A stretch of 5,082 nucleotides of DNA. Source: Pseudomonadota bacterium. Its GTDB lineage: Bacteria > Bdellovibrionota_B > Oligoflexia > Oligoflexales > Bin106. The position numbers were made by a program, and so were the translations under genes. This document shows positions 1 to 5,082 of this stretch, piece after piece; positions within the stretch are counted from its first letter, which is position 1; every line of letters starts with the position of its first letter. The notes under the pieces are model-generated. The model had not been told where the DNA came from. It made no database searches and saw only the letters and a list, made by a program, of their open reading frames with translations. The stretch spans positions 1-5,082 of the forward strand of contig JAPOQT010000244.1 in the NCBI GenBank assembly GCA_026710525.1, given 5' to 3'.

Positions 1-51
1 GTTAAAAGAAGTGATGAACTCTCTGGTAAACTCGTAGAAGAAGAACAGTAA
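1..51 (+). CDS. C-terminal tail of an unidentified rightward gene (partial)
   Basis: Frame 1 is open from the window edge and ends at TAA (49-51), giving the last 16 residues VKRSDELSGKLVEEEQ. The tail is hydrophilic and ends in a short acidic cluster (EEEQ), a common way for a soluble bacterial protein to finish. Nothing in so short a piece identifies the family. A perfect 6-bp hairpin (54-69) begins two bases after the stop. That this is a real gene end is an inference from the open frame, its composition and the structured non-coding stretch that follows; 16 open codons alone could occur by chance. Confidence 0.45.
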   Translation, partial: VKRSDELSGKLVEEEQ

Positions 52-224
52 ATGGTGACGCCTGTCACCCGTGTGAGAAGAAGCCATTTTTGCCAGTACA
101 AGACCAACTTTAACACTGGCCGCACAGCCCTCATAGGGAAGGGGATGGTTTGTGATGAAACGAATTCACTATCAGGAAAAGCATCAGATGATTCTCATGA
201 TGAGCGTGGTTTATTAACTGCTTA

Positions 225-286
225 CTGAACACATATTCGTGTTCAGCCTTACGAAGGTCTAGGGAAAGGGAATATTTACTCCCTTT
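225..286. other. Three consecutive hairpins, possible structured RNA or transcript end
   Basis: The first hairpin is CTGAACAC/GTGTTCAG (225-232 with 239-246, loop ATATTC), a perfect 8-bp stem. The second, CCTT/AAGG (247-250 with 254-257, loop ACG), starts on the very next base, so the two stems could stack. The third is AAAGGGA/TCCCTTT (265-271 with 280-286, 8-base loop), a perfect 7-bp stem. None is followed by a clean run of T on the plus strand (TTTAATAATT follows the last), so a standard rho-independent terminator is not supported. They could be the 3' end of the left-edge gene's transcript, part of a small RNA, or protein-binding palindromes. The pairings are seen directly; any role is inference. 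Confidence 0.35.
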
Positions 287-343
287 AATAATTGGCGCTA
301 TGTCTCATTCGGTAACAATTTAATTTTATTATAAAAAATATTC

Positions 344-373
344 TTGATTATTATTTTTTTATTAAAAAATAAT
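344..373 (+). promoter_or_regulatory. Candidate promoter for the matrixin-like protease gene
   Basis: TTGATT (344-349, four of six matches to TTGACA) and AATAAT (368-373, five of six to TATAAT, but lacking the first T) are 18 bases apart in a strongly AT-rich stretch. Transcription from here would begin near 380 and give a leader of about 110 bases containing the hairpin at 420-440. Other -10-like hexamers lie nearby (TATTAT 327-332, TATAAA 330-335) without a better -35, so the exact promoter cannot be fixed by eye. Confidence 0.25.
350..373. repeat. Perfect all-A/T inverted repeat (10-bp arms)
   Basis: ATTATTTTTT (350-359) and AAAAAATAAT (364-373) are exact reverse complements around a TATT loop. 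With no G or C in the stem the RNA form would be weak, but as DNA it could extrude or bind a protein that prefers bent A-tracts. It occupies exactly the spacer and -10 position of the candidate promoter. It may be a chance product of a very AT-rich stretch. Confidence 0.6.
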
Positions 374-419
374 TTATCCGATGTAAATTTATAGGTTATG
401 TGTGGGGTAAAGACTATCA

Positions 420-440
420 CGTGAGTAGCGCTCACTCACG
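420..440. promoter_or_regulatory. Inverted repeat in the protease gene leader, possible operator or leader hairpin
   Basis: CGTGAGT (420-426) and ACTCACG (434-440) are exact reverse complements around a 7-base loop, and the loop contributes to the palindrome AGCGCT (427-432). The left arm overlaps another palindrome, CACGTG (418-423). The site lies 49 bases before the protease start codon, downstream of the AT-rich promoter region, so it could be a repressor site or a leader hairpin. No known operator consensus is recognised. Confidence 0.35.
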
Positions 441-478
441 ATCCCAACTAATAGAATCACAACTTACATTCTACGTTT

Positions 479-484
479 AGGGAG
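479..484 (+). promoter_or_regulatory. Ribosome binding site of the protease gene
   Basis: AGGGAG ends five bases before ATG 490 and matches the anti-Shine-Dalgarno sequence well. It supports ATG 490 as the true start, which is also the start that leaves the hydrophobic export signal intact. Confidence 0.7.
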
Positions 485-489
485 TAAGA

Positions 490-1488
490 ATGCTCAATAC
501 CCCGATATTTCGTTATTCATCCATTATTTTTGCGATTGGTCTCGGTTTTGTCAATTTTGTTGCTTGTGGTGCCCAAATGTATCAGATTTCTTTGGGCGGA
601 GACATGGATGGACCGGTATCAGATAATGCTCACACAGGAACCGGATATGTCGGAACTCTTACTGGCATCCACACACCTAGAGGGTGGGGATCAAAGACTC
701 CCATACCGTATCAGTTTTCCTATGCTATCAGTCCTGAGCAAATGCAGGCTGTTCGAGCAGCCATGGCGACCTGGGAGCGTGCTGTCGGTAAAAAGATTTT
801 TCAACTCATATCTCAACCTCATCAAAAAGACGGTGATCAATTTCCTGATCTTTATTCATCCCTCGCTGATGGCATTAATGGTCTATATCCTGATAATAAT
901 TGGGCAAAAACCCAGAAGTCTCGCGATGTCATTGCCACGACGATTTGGGACAATGTTGATACCAATGGGAATGGGTTCGGAGTTCCCAACCCGGTGATAA
1001 CCACAGCTGATATTCGTTTTAATTTTCAGCACTATAATATTGGTGATAGCTTATCGATGATCAGAAATGATGAACGGTTAGTTGTTGATATGGAGTCTTT
1101 AGCTCTCCATGAATTAGGTCATTTACTTGGCTTATCCCACGTTGATCAATCCTTAGATCGATACTCGATTATGAATCCATCTCTGTTAATTGGTGAGGGT
1201 CTGATTACTCGAAATATATCAAGAGGTGACATTGCAAGACTGCAAAAAATCTATGGTTGTGCTGGCACCGCTTGTGATATTGAGCAAACGTTTTTAGCGA
1301 TGGAGCAGTCTCGTGGCGGCAATGAACAGAAGTTTCTGCCAAGAGATGCTAATGCTAGTCAACAACCGAGTCAACAAGAGGGCCAAAACAGATATGATCA
1401 AGACGGCTCCTATTATCAGGAAGAAGGAGATGATTCTTCTACTGACGAAAATCAAGAAGAAGATTCAGGTTACTACGTCTATGACTAA
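490..1488 (+). CDS. Matrixin-like secreted zinc metalloprotease with acidic C-terminal tail
   Basis: This 332-residue protein is predicted to be an exported zinc endopeptidase of the matrixin (M10-like, metzincin) type. Residues 9-28 form a hydrophobic export signal with one Arg before it. Cys26 in FVAC-G could be a poor lipobox (Phe at -3), so membrane anchoring as a lipoprotein is possible but less likely than signal-peptidase-I cleavage nearby. Residues 70-100 (PIPYQF followed by SPEQMQAVRAAMATWE) match the start of matrixin catalytic domains. ADIRF at 173-177 is a typical matrixin strand. The zinc site is complete: HELGHLLGLSH at 207-217, with His207, His211, His217 as ligands and Glu208 as catalytic base, followed by the Met-turn SIMNP (Met228). 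The domain closes with DIARLQKIYG (247-256). No PRCGVPD cysteine switch is visible. DTNGNGFG near 157-164 may bind calcium. Cys257 and Cys262 could form a disulphide. The tail (about 264-332) is low-complexity, Gln-rich then acidic and Tyr-rich. Substrate unknown. Confidence 0.9.
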   Translation: MLNTPIFRYSSIIFAIGLGFVNFVACGAQMYQISLGGDMDGPVSDNAHTGTGYVGTLTGIHTPRGWGSKTPIPYQFSYAISPEQMQAVRAAMATWERAVGKKIFQLISQPHQKDGDQFPDLYSSLADGINGLYPDNNWAKTQKSRDVIATTIWDNVDTNGNGFGVPNPVITTADIRFNFQHYNIGDSLSMIRNDERLVVDMESLALHELGHLLGLSHVDQSLDRYSIMNPSLLIGEGLITRNISRGDIARLQKIYGCAGTACDIEQTFLAMEQSRGGNEQKFLPRDANASQQPSQQEGQNRYDQDGSYYQEEGDDSSTDENQEEDSGYYVYD

Positions 1489-1533
1489 TGTTTGATAACA
1501 TGGGGGTGGGGACCAGTTGAAATGGTGATCATA

Positions 1534-1551
1534 AGGTGTTTTTGAATACCT
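1534..1551. other. Weak hairpin between the protease gene and valS
   Basis: AGGTGTT (1534-1540) pairs with AATACCT (1545-1551) through seven base pairs, one a G-T wobble, around the loop TTTG. It lies 46 bases after the protease stop, but no T run follows it on either strand, so it is at most a weak transcript-end structure. No better terminator for the protease gene was found in the 208-base gap. Confidence 0.25.
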
Positions 1552-1599
1552 GAGCTCCGAGGTTAACATCTTGTCACAGGTTCCGTTCTGAATTTTTTC

Positions 1600-1608
1600 T
1601 GGTAAGAT
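1600..1608 (+). promoter_or_regulatory. Weak candidate extended -10 promoter for valS
   Basis: TGG followed by TAAGAT fits the extended -10 form (TGn before the hexamer), though the hexamer matches TATAAT at only four of six positions and the -35 at the proper distance (TTCCGT, 1581-1586) is poor. Transcription would begin near 1615 and leave an 82-base leader. A TTGACT at 1665-1670 looks like a good -35, but a matching -10 would put the start at or beyond the valS start codon, so it is less likely to serve valS. Confidence 0.25.
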
Positions 1609-1696
1609 ATCTCTCGTTGGGTTAAACTGGCTTGCCCCTTGTTTTTATGAGGGTAACTATTTTCTTGACTAAGATCACCTAGAAACCATCTCATCT

Positions 1697-4462
1697 ATGA
1701 CTATTGAGTCAAAGCAATCATCATCACCTTCGCCACACCCATCCAAAGTGGCTGAGTTGTCCCATTTTCCTAATCCTCAGGACTATGAGGGCCGGATTTA
1801 TCAATTTTGGCAGGATGGAGAATTCTTTCAGGTCACCTCCGGTGATCATCGTCAGGGATCGCCACCTATATATACGATTTTGATGCCGCCTCCCAATGTT
1901 ACCAGTCAATTGCATATGGGGCATGGTGCCGGTTATTCCATTCAGGACTGGTTGATTAGATGGCGCCGTATGAAAGATGGTCAAGCAGCTTGGATTCCAG
2001 GCTTAGATCATGCTGGGATCGCTACTCAGATGATGGTCGAAAAACAATTACAAGCCGAAGGAATATCAAAGCATAGCCTTGGTCGTGATCTCTTTGTCAA
2101 GAGAGCTCAGCAGTGGAAAGAAAAGTATGGTCATGAGATTTTAAATCAATTTCGAGCTATCGGGTTTTCCTGTGACTGGTCTCGACTCGCTTACACCTTA
2201 GATAATAAGAGAAGTTACGCTGTACGCTACGCATTTGTCCAACTGTTTAATGAAGGTTTAATTTATCGAAGTCATCGACTCGTTAATTGGGATCCTTCGT
2301 TACAAACAGCGCTGGGGGATGACGAGGTGGAAAACCGTATGGTTTCAGGTCACATCTTCTACCTTCGCTACCCGGTGAAGGGAGGGGACGCTGGTCAGTG
2401 GTTGACAGTGGCTACCACCAGACCAGAAACCATGTTTGGTGATGTGGCGGTGGCTGTGCATCCTGACGATGAACGATTTCAGCAGTATCATGGCAAAAAA
2501 GTTATCCTGCCTTTAACCCACCGTGAAATCCCGGTGATTACTGATAACTATGTGAAACAAGATTTTGGCACCGGTGTGCTTAAGATAACCCCAGCCCATG
2601 ATCCGAATGATTATCTGGTGGGTGTTAGGCATGGCTTAGGAGCTATTGATATTTTAAATGATCAAGGAGCTTTACAGGGTGATGATGTTCCGAAGTCATT
2701 TCAAGGAGTTGATCGCTTCGCAGCACGTAAAATGGTTGTGAAATCTCTCAAAGAATTGGGCCTTTTTCAAGGTAGTGATCCCCATAAGCACAGTGTACCC
2801 TATTCTAGTCGTTCAGGTGTGGTGATTGAACCTAAACTGTGTGCCCAGTGGTATGTTAAGATGTCGGGTTTCGCGAAACAAGCCGCCACAGTTGTTCGTC
2901 AAGGGGAGATGTCTTTCTATCCTGAAAATTGGCAAAAAACCTGGTTATATTGGCTTGATAATATTCAAGATTGGTGTATTTCACGACAGTTATGGTGGGG
3001 TCATCGTATTCCTGTATGGACTTGTGAAAACTGTGGTCATGTCTTTGCTTCTCTTGAGGACCAACCTCACAGGTGTCCAAAGTGTGATGGTCAGACTTTT
3101 AGTCAAGATCCAGATGTCCTTGACACCTGGTTTTCTAGTTGGTTGTGGCCGCTCTCACCATTTGGTTGGCCTGATGATAGTAACGAGCTTGATGATTTTT
3201 TCCCCAGTCAGGTGTTGATTACCGCCCCTGATATTATTTTTCAGTGGGTAGCCAGGATGACCATGGCTTCTCTGAAATTTCAGAAAAAGTTACCCTTTAA
3301 AAAGGTGTTTTTTGTTGCCACTGTGTGTGATAAAAAAGGGCAAAAGTTTTCAAAAACCTTGGGTAATGGCATAGATCCTATGGATGTGATTGCTGAGTAT
3401 GGTGCTGATGCTCTCCGTTTTACGGCAGCTTTTATTGCTCCTCAAGGGGGACGTATTAAAATGTCAATGGATGATTTTAATATTGGTAAGAACTTTATCC
3501 ATAAAATCTGGCATGCTAGTCGTTTTATTCTCGGACTCTGTGACAACACCAGTAACATTAAGCCTTTGGCTAGTACTACTAAAAATGTTTGGCAATTGGG
3601 GCTGCTTACTGAACTTGCTTATACCATTGATAAGACAGAAGATTGTCTTAATAACTTTCAGACTCAAGCAGCTTTACGCACACTGTATCATTATGTGTGG
3701 CATGCCTTGTGTGATTGGGGAATTGAGGCCTGTAAAGAGTCATTTCGTATGCTGTCAGCCGATGACCAAGAGAAAAAAGAGGAATGTCTTTCGGTGATTT
3801 TATTTGCCCATGAATGTGCGCTTCGTTTGATGCATCCTGTGATTCCTTTTGTCACTGAAGAGCTATGGGGCCACCTGCCAGCTCACCCGGATTTACCGCG
3901 AGCAAAGGCTCTTTGTGTATCAAAATATCCCTCACTTACTGAGGTGCCATCTGAGCCAAGAGTGCACGAGAAGTGGACTTTGATGCAAAACATTATCCAA
4001 AAAATCCGCAGACTAAAACAAGTGTATTCACTGCCGAAGCAGTCTTATGCCACCTTGAATGTTTATCTTAAAATCATGGCTAATCATAGATTTGAGGATC
4101 AGGAAGAACTGGCTCTCATCACTCGTCTCGCTCAAGTTGGTATCGTCCATCTCTTATCACCCCAAGATACGATGCCAGCTAAATCCCTGATTGATGGGAC
4201 GTTATACTTTGAAGTGGCTGTGGAGGTGGGCGATTTAATTGATATTTCAGCTGAAGTTACTCGTCTCAGTGCTCAAATTAAGCAAGCCCAAGGACATCTG
4301 GGGGGAGTCGAGAAAAAACTTCAGTCTGAGGCTTTTTTAGCTCGAGCTTCAGAATCAGTGGTAACTAACACCAAAAAACAAAAACAACAGTTACTTGAAA
4401 AAATAGGATCCCTCGAAAAAACTTACGAGAGCTTACTTAATGCACAGGATGGTGGGCTGTGA
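1697..4462 (+). CDS. valS: Valyl-tRNA synthetase
   Basis: The 921-residue cytoplasmic enzyme charges tRNA-Val with valine using ATP and edits mischarged threonine; it is essential for translation. It is a class I synthetase of usual bacterial length. The HIGH-type motif HMGH is at 73-76 after PPPNVTSQL, and GLDHAGIATQ (102-111) forms part of the active site. The editing domain shows TTRPET (240-245), VAVHPDDER (252-260) and GTGVLKITPAHDPND (291-305). CISRQLWWGHRIPVW (427-441) and DTWFSSWLWPLSPFGWP (476-492) are family signatures. Between them is a zinc ribbon with Cys443, Cys446, Cys460 and Cys463. The second ATP motif reads KFSKT (550-554) instead of KMSKS, followed by the usual LGNGIDP. An all-helical anticodon-binding region spans roughly 635-790, and a charged coiled coil about 850-917 is the ValS tRNA-binding arm. 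ATG 1697 is the only good start: an in-frame TAA lies at 1670-1672. No clear Shine-Dalgarno precedes it. The 3' end overlaps the convergent gene by 26 bases. Confidence 0.98.
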   Translation: MTIESKQSSSPSPHPSKVAELSHFPNPQDYEGRIYQFWQDGEFFQVTSGDHRQGSPPIYTILMPPPNVTSQLHMGHGAGYSIQDWLIRWRRMKDGQAAWIPGLDHAGIATQMMVEKQLQAEGISKHSLGRDLFVKRAQQWKEKYGHEILNQFRAIGFSCDWSRLAYTLDNKRSYAVRYAFVQLFNEGLIYRSHRLVNWDPSLQTALGDDEVENRMVSGHIFYLRYPVKGGDAGQWLTVATTRPETMFGDVAVAVHPDDERFQQYHGKKVILPLTHREIPVITDNYVKQDFGTGVLKITPAHDPNDYLVGVRHGLGAIDILNDQGALQGDDVPKSFQGVDRFAARKMVVKSLKELGLFQGSDPHKHSVPYSSRSGVVIEPKLCAQWYVKMSGFAKQAATVVRQGEMSFYPENWQKTWLYWLDNIQDWCISRQLWWGHRIPVWTCENCGHVFASLEDQPHRCPKCDGQTFSQDPDVLDTWFSSWLWPLSPFGWPDDSNELDDFFPSQVLITAPDIIFQWVARMTMASLKFQKKLPFKKVFFVATVCDKKGQKFSKTLGNGIDPMDVIAEYGADALRFTAAFIAPQGGRIKMSMDDFNIGKNFIHKIWHASRFILGLCDNTSNIKPLASTTKNVWQLGLLTELAYTIDKTEDCLNNFQTQAALRTLYHYVWHALCDWGIEACKESFRMLSADDQEKKEECLSVILFAHECALRLMHPVIPFVTEELWGHLPAHPDLPRAKALCVSKYPSLTEVPSEPRVHEKWTLMQNIIQKIRRLKQVYSLPKQSYATLNVYLKIMANHRFEDQEELALITRLAQVGIVHLLSPQDTMPAKSLIDGTLYFEVAVEVGDLIDISAEVTRLSAQIKQAQGHLGGVEKKLQSEAFLARASESVVTNTKKQKQQLLEKIGSLEKTYESLLNAQDGGL

Positions 4463-5082
4463 TTTGTTGATGGAGTTCAGTCAGTAGGCTGAACTCATGA
4501 AAATCAAGGGCTTTACCCGCAAGGTAGTCAGACTCTGTTTTTTTTCCTTCTTGTACATGTCGGTACATACTATTTTGGCAAAAAGCGAGATCATTGATCA
4601 ATGAGATTATTTGCTCCTGGAGTGTGTTAAGAGGGCTGCTCCAAGGTCCCCAGAGTTTGTGGCCAAGTGCATAAGCTTCACTCATTATCATGGAAAACCT
4701 AGCTTGATCTTCAAGGGCTAAATAGGTGTGCTTAAGGTTATATGCGGCGCAAAGGGTATTGATGACCGTATTAGTCAGCCATTTTTGTTTAAAGAGTTCT
4801 TGAAACTCTTTCGGTGACTGGCAAGGTTGAAAAAATGGTTGTTTGTTACCTGGAATGTCACTGATTAACTGCTTGCCAATGCGCCCTAAGAGTATTTCAG
4901 TGTCTGTGAGTTCTCGGTTATTCCCACTATGAACATCACCCCAAATGATGGTGCCCTTATCTGAGGCGAGAAATAGATGATCTGCTGTTTTTGAGACGTT
5001 GAAATAAACCAGGGCGATTTTGAGAGTGATGCCAGGATATTTCTGTTGATAGGTGGTGATAATGTGATCAATAGCGCCATTA
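4437..5082 (-). CDS. Unidentified protein, convergent with valS (start lies beyond the window)
   Basis: Reading the minus strand from the right edge, one frame stays open for 214 codons (5081 down to the TAA at 4439-4437), so this is a real gene cut by the window rather than the 84-codon ORF that begins at the internal Met at 4691 (residue 131 of the visible part). The visible N-terminal third (about 1-72) looks like an alternating strand-helix fold, with IALVYFNVS, HLFLASDKGTIIWGDVHSG (35-53) and a helix ELTDTEILLGRIGKQLI. The remainder is mostly helical and charged, ending in a His-rich tail (ITAHHPVH). I see no transmembrane segment in the visible part and no catalytic motif that I recognise, so no function is given. 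The upstream neighbour and any signal peptide lie outside the window. Its stop lies inside valS, a 26-base tail-to-tail overlap. Confidence 0.8.
   Translation of the reverse strand, partial: NGAIDHIITTYQQKYPGITLKIALVYFNVSKTADHLFLASDKGTIIWGDVHSGNNRELTDTEILLGRIGKQLISDIPGNKQPFFQPCQSPKEFQELFKQKWLTNTVINTLCAAYNLKHTYLALEDQARFSMIMSEAYALGHKLWGPWSSPLNTLQEQIISLINDLAFCQNSMYRHVQEGKKTESDYLAGKALDFHEFSLLTELHQQITAHHPVH
4473..4496. terminator. Hairpin just after valS stop, possible terminator lacking a T run
   Basis: GAGTTCAG (4473-4480) and CTGAACTC (4489-4496) are perfect 8-bp arms around an 8-base loop, starting 11 bases after the valS stop. Position favours a role in ending or protecting the valS transcript. 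Against it, no T run follows on the plus strand (ATGAAAATC), and the element lies inside the coding sequence of the opposing gene, where it encodes EFSLLTEL. It could simply reflect codons, so the terminator call is tentative. Confidence 0.35.

Larger units (their letters stand above)
52..489. other. Intergenic region with no convincing gene; hairpin-rich then AT-rich
   Basis: This 438-base stretch separates the partial gene at the left edge from the protease gene. Its left half (52-290) holds a series of short inverted repeats: GGTGAC/GTCACC at 54-69 (4-base loop), GCCAGT/ACTGGC at 92-120 (17-base loop), CCCT/AGGG at 128-138, and three adjacent hairpins at 225-286. Its right half (about 310-400) is very AT-rich and probably contains the protease promoter. 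A 58-codon frame runs from ATG 52 to TGA 226-228 directly behind the upstream stop, but it has only a weak purine-rich stretch as a possible ribosome site and no recognisable motif, so I do not call it a gene. I tested for tRNA, tmRNA, RNase P, 6S and SRP RNA signatures by eye and recognised none. Confidence 0.6.

Noticed and set aside
530..997. 155-residue ORF with a hydrophobic start, inside the protease gene
   Set aside because: It is an out-of-frame shadow; the other frame carries the complete matrixin zinc motif, an export signal and a good ribosome site.
1501..1516. GGGGGTGGGGACC resembling the T-box motif GGGTGGNACC, upstream of an aminoacyl-tRNA synthetase gene
   Set aside because: It lies about 15 bases after the protease stop, leaving no room for the specifier stem that must precede it. 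It lacks the CGCG end of the motif, and no terminator/antiterminator pair follows before valS.
1647..1682. 11-codon ORF (MRVTIFLTKIT) in the valS leader, as a possible attenuation peptide
   Set aside because: It contains one Val codon only, has no ribosome site, and no alternative terminator hairpin follows it.
2856..3080. Minus-strand ORFs inside valS (also 1724-1984 and 3464-3667)
   Set aside because: They are antisense shadows of strongly conserved valS coding sequence, without independent coding evidence.
2826..3218. 130-residue ORF on the plus strand inside valS
   Set aside because: It is an out-of-frame shadow of the conserved valS signature and zinc-ribbon region; its protein has no family features.
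3390..3797. 135-residue ORF on the plus strand inside valS
   Set aside because: It is a shadow frame of valS, rich in Leu and Val from frame-shifted codons, with no ribosome site or recognisable motif.
4886..5080. 64-residue minus-strand ORF at the right edge
   Set aside because: It overlaps, in another frame, the longer open frame that runs from the edge to 4437, which is the better gene candidate.
1..5082. CRISPR array, insertion sequence, tRNA, rRNA or prophage signs
   Set aside because: No regularly spaced repeats, transposase motifs, terminal inverted repeats or cloverleaf with a T-loop GTTCRA and acceptor pairing were found on either strand by eye.

Overview
The window comes from a bacterial chromosome of moderately low GC. 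It is built around one housekeeping gene, valS (valyl-tRNA synthetase), with a secreted-type zinc metalloprotease gene of the matrixin kind upstream and an unrecognised gene converging on it from the right edge. The matrixin carries a hydrophobic N-terminal export signal. I cannot name a genus: there is no rRNA or lineage-specific marker, and the valS protein is of the ordinary bacterial type with a zinc ribbon and a C-terminal coiled coil. A Gram-negative bacterium is plausible but not proven.

Layout. Positions 1-51 hold the last 16 codons of a rightward gene whose body lies outside the window. Positions 52-489 have no convincing gene. The first half of that stretch is a chain of short hairpins; the second half is very AT-rich and contains an all-A/T inverted repeat, a candidate promoter and a GC-richer inverted repeat in the likely 5' leader of the next gene. 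Positions 490-1488 encode a 332-residue matrixin-like protease with a complete zinc-binding motif, a Met-turn and an unusual acidic, tyrosine-rich tail. A 208-base gap follows, with a weak candidate promoter. Positions 1697-4462 encode the complete 921-residue ValS. From the right edge leftward to 4437, a long frame on the minus strand (214 residues visible, start outside the window) ends inside the last codons of valS, so the two genes converge and overlap by 26 bases. A perfect 8-bp hairpin lies just after the valS stop, within the coding sequence of the opposing gene.

How they fit together. The protease and valS point the same way but are separated by 208 bases, and valS is a constitutive translation gene, so I see no functional link and infer separate transcription units. 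I see no mobile element, CRISPR array, tRNA, rRNA or clear novel multi-gene system. The points most worth a second look are the hairpin-rich region before the protease gene, the protease tail, and the unidentified convergent gene, which is easily mis-annotated as a short internal ORF.
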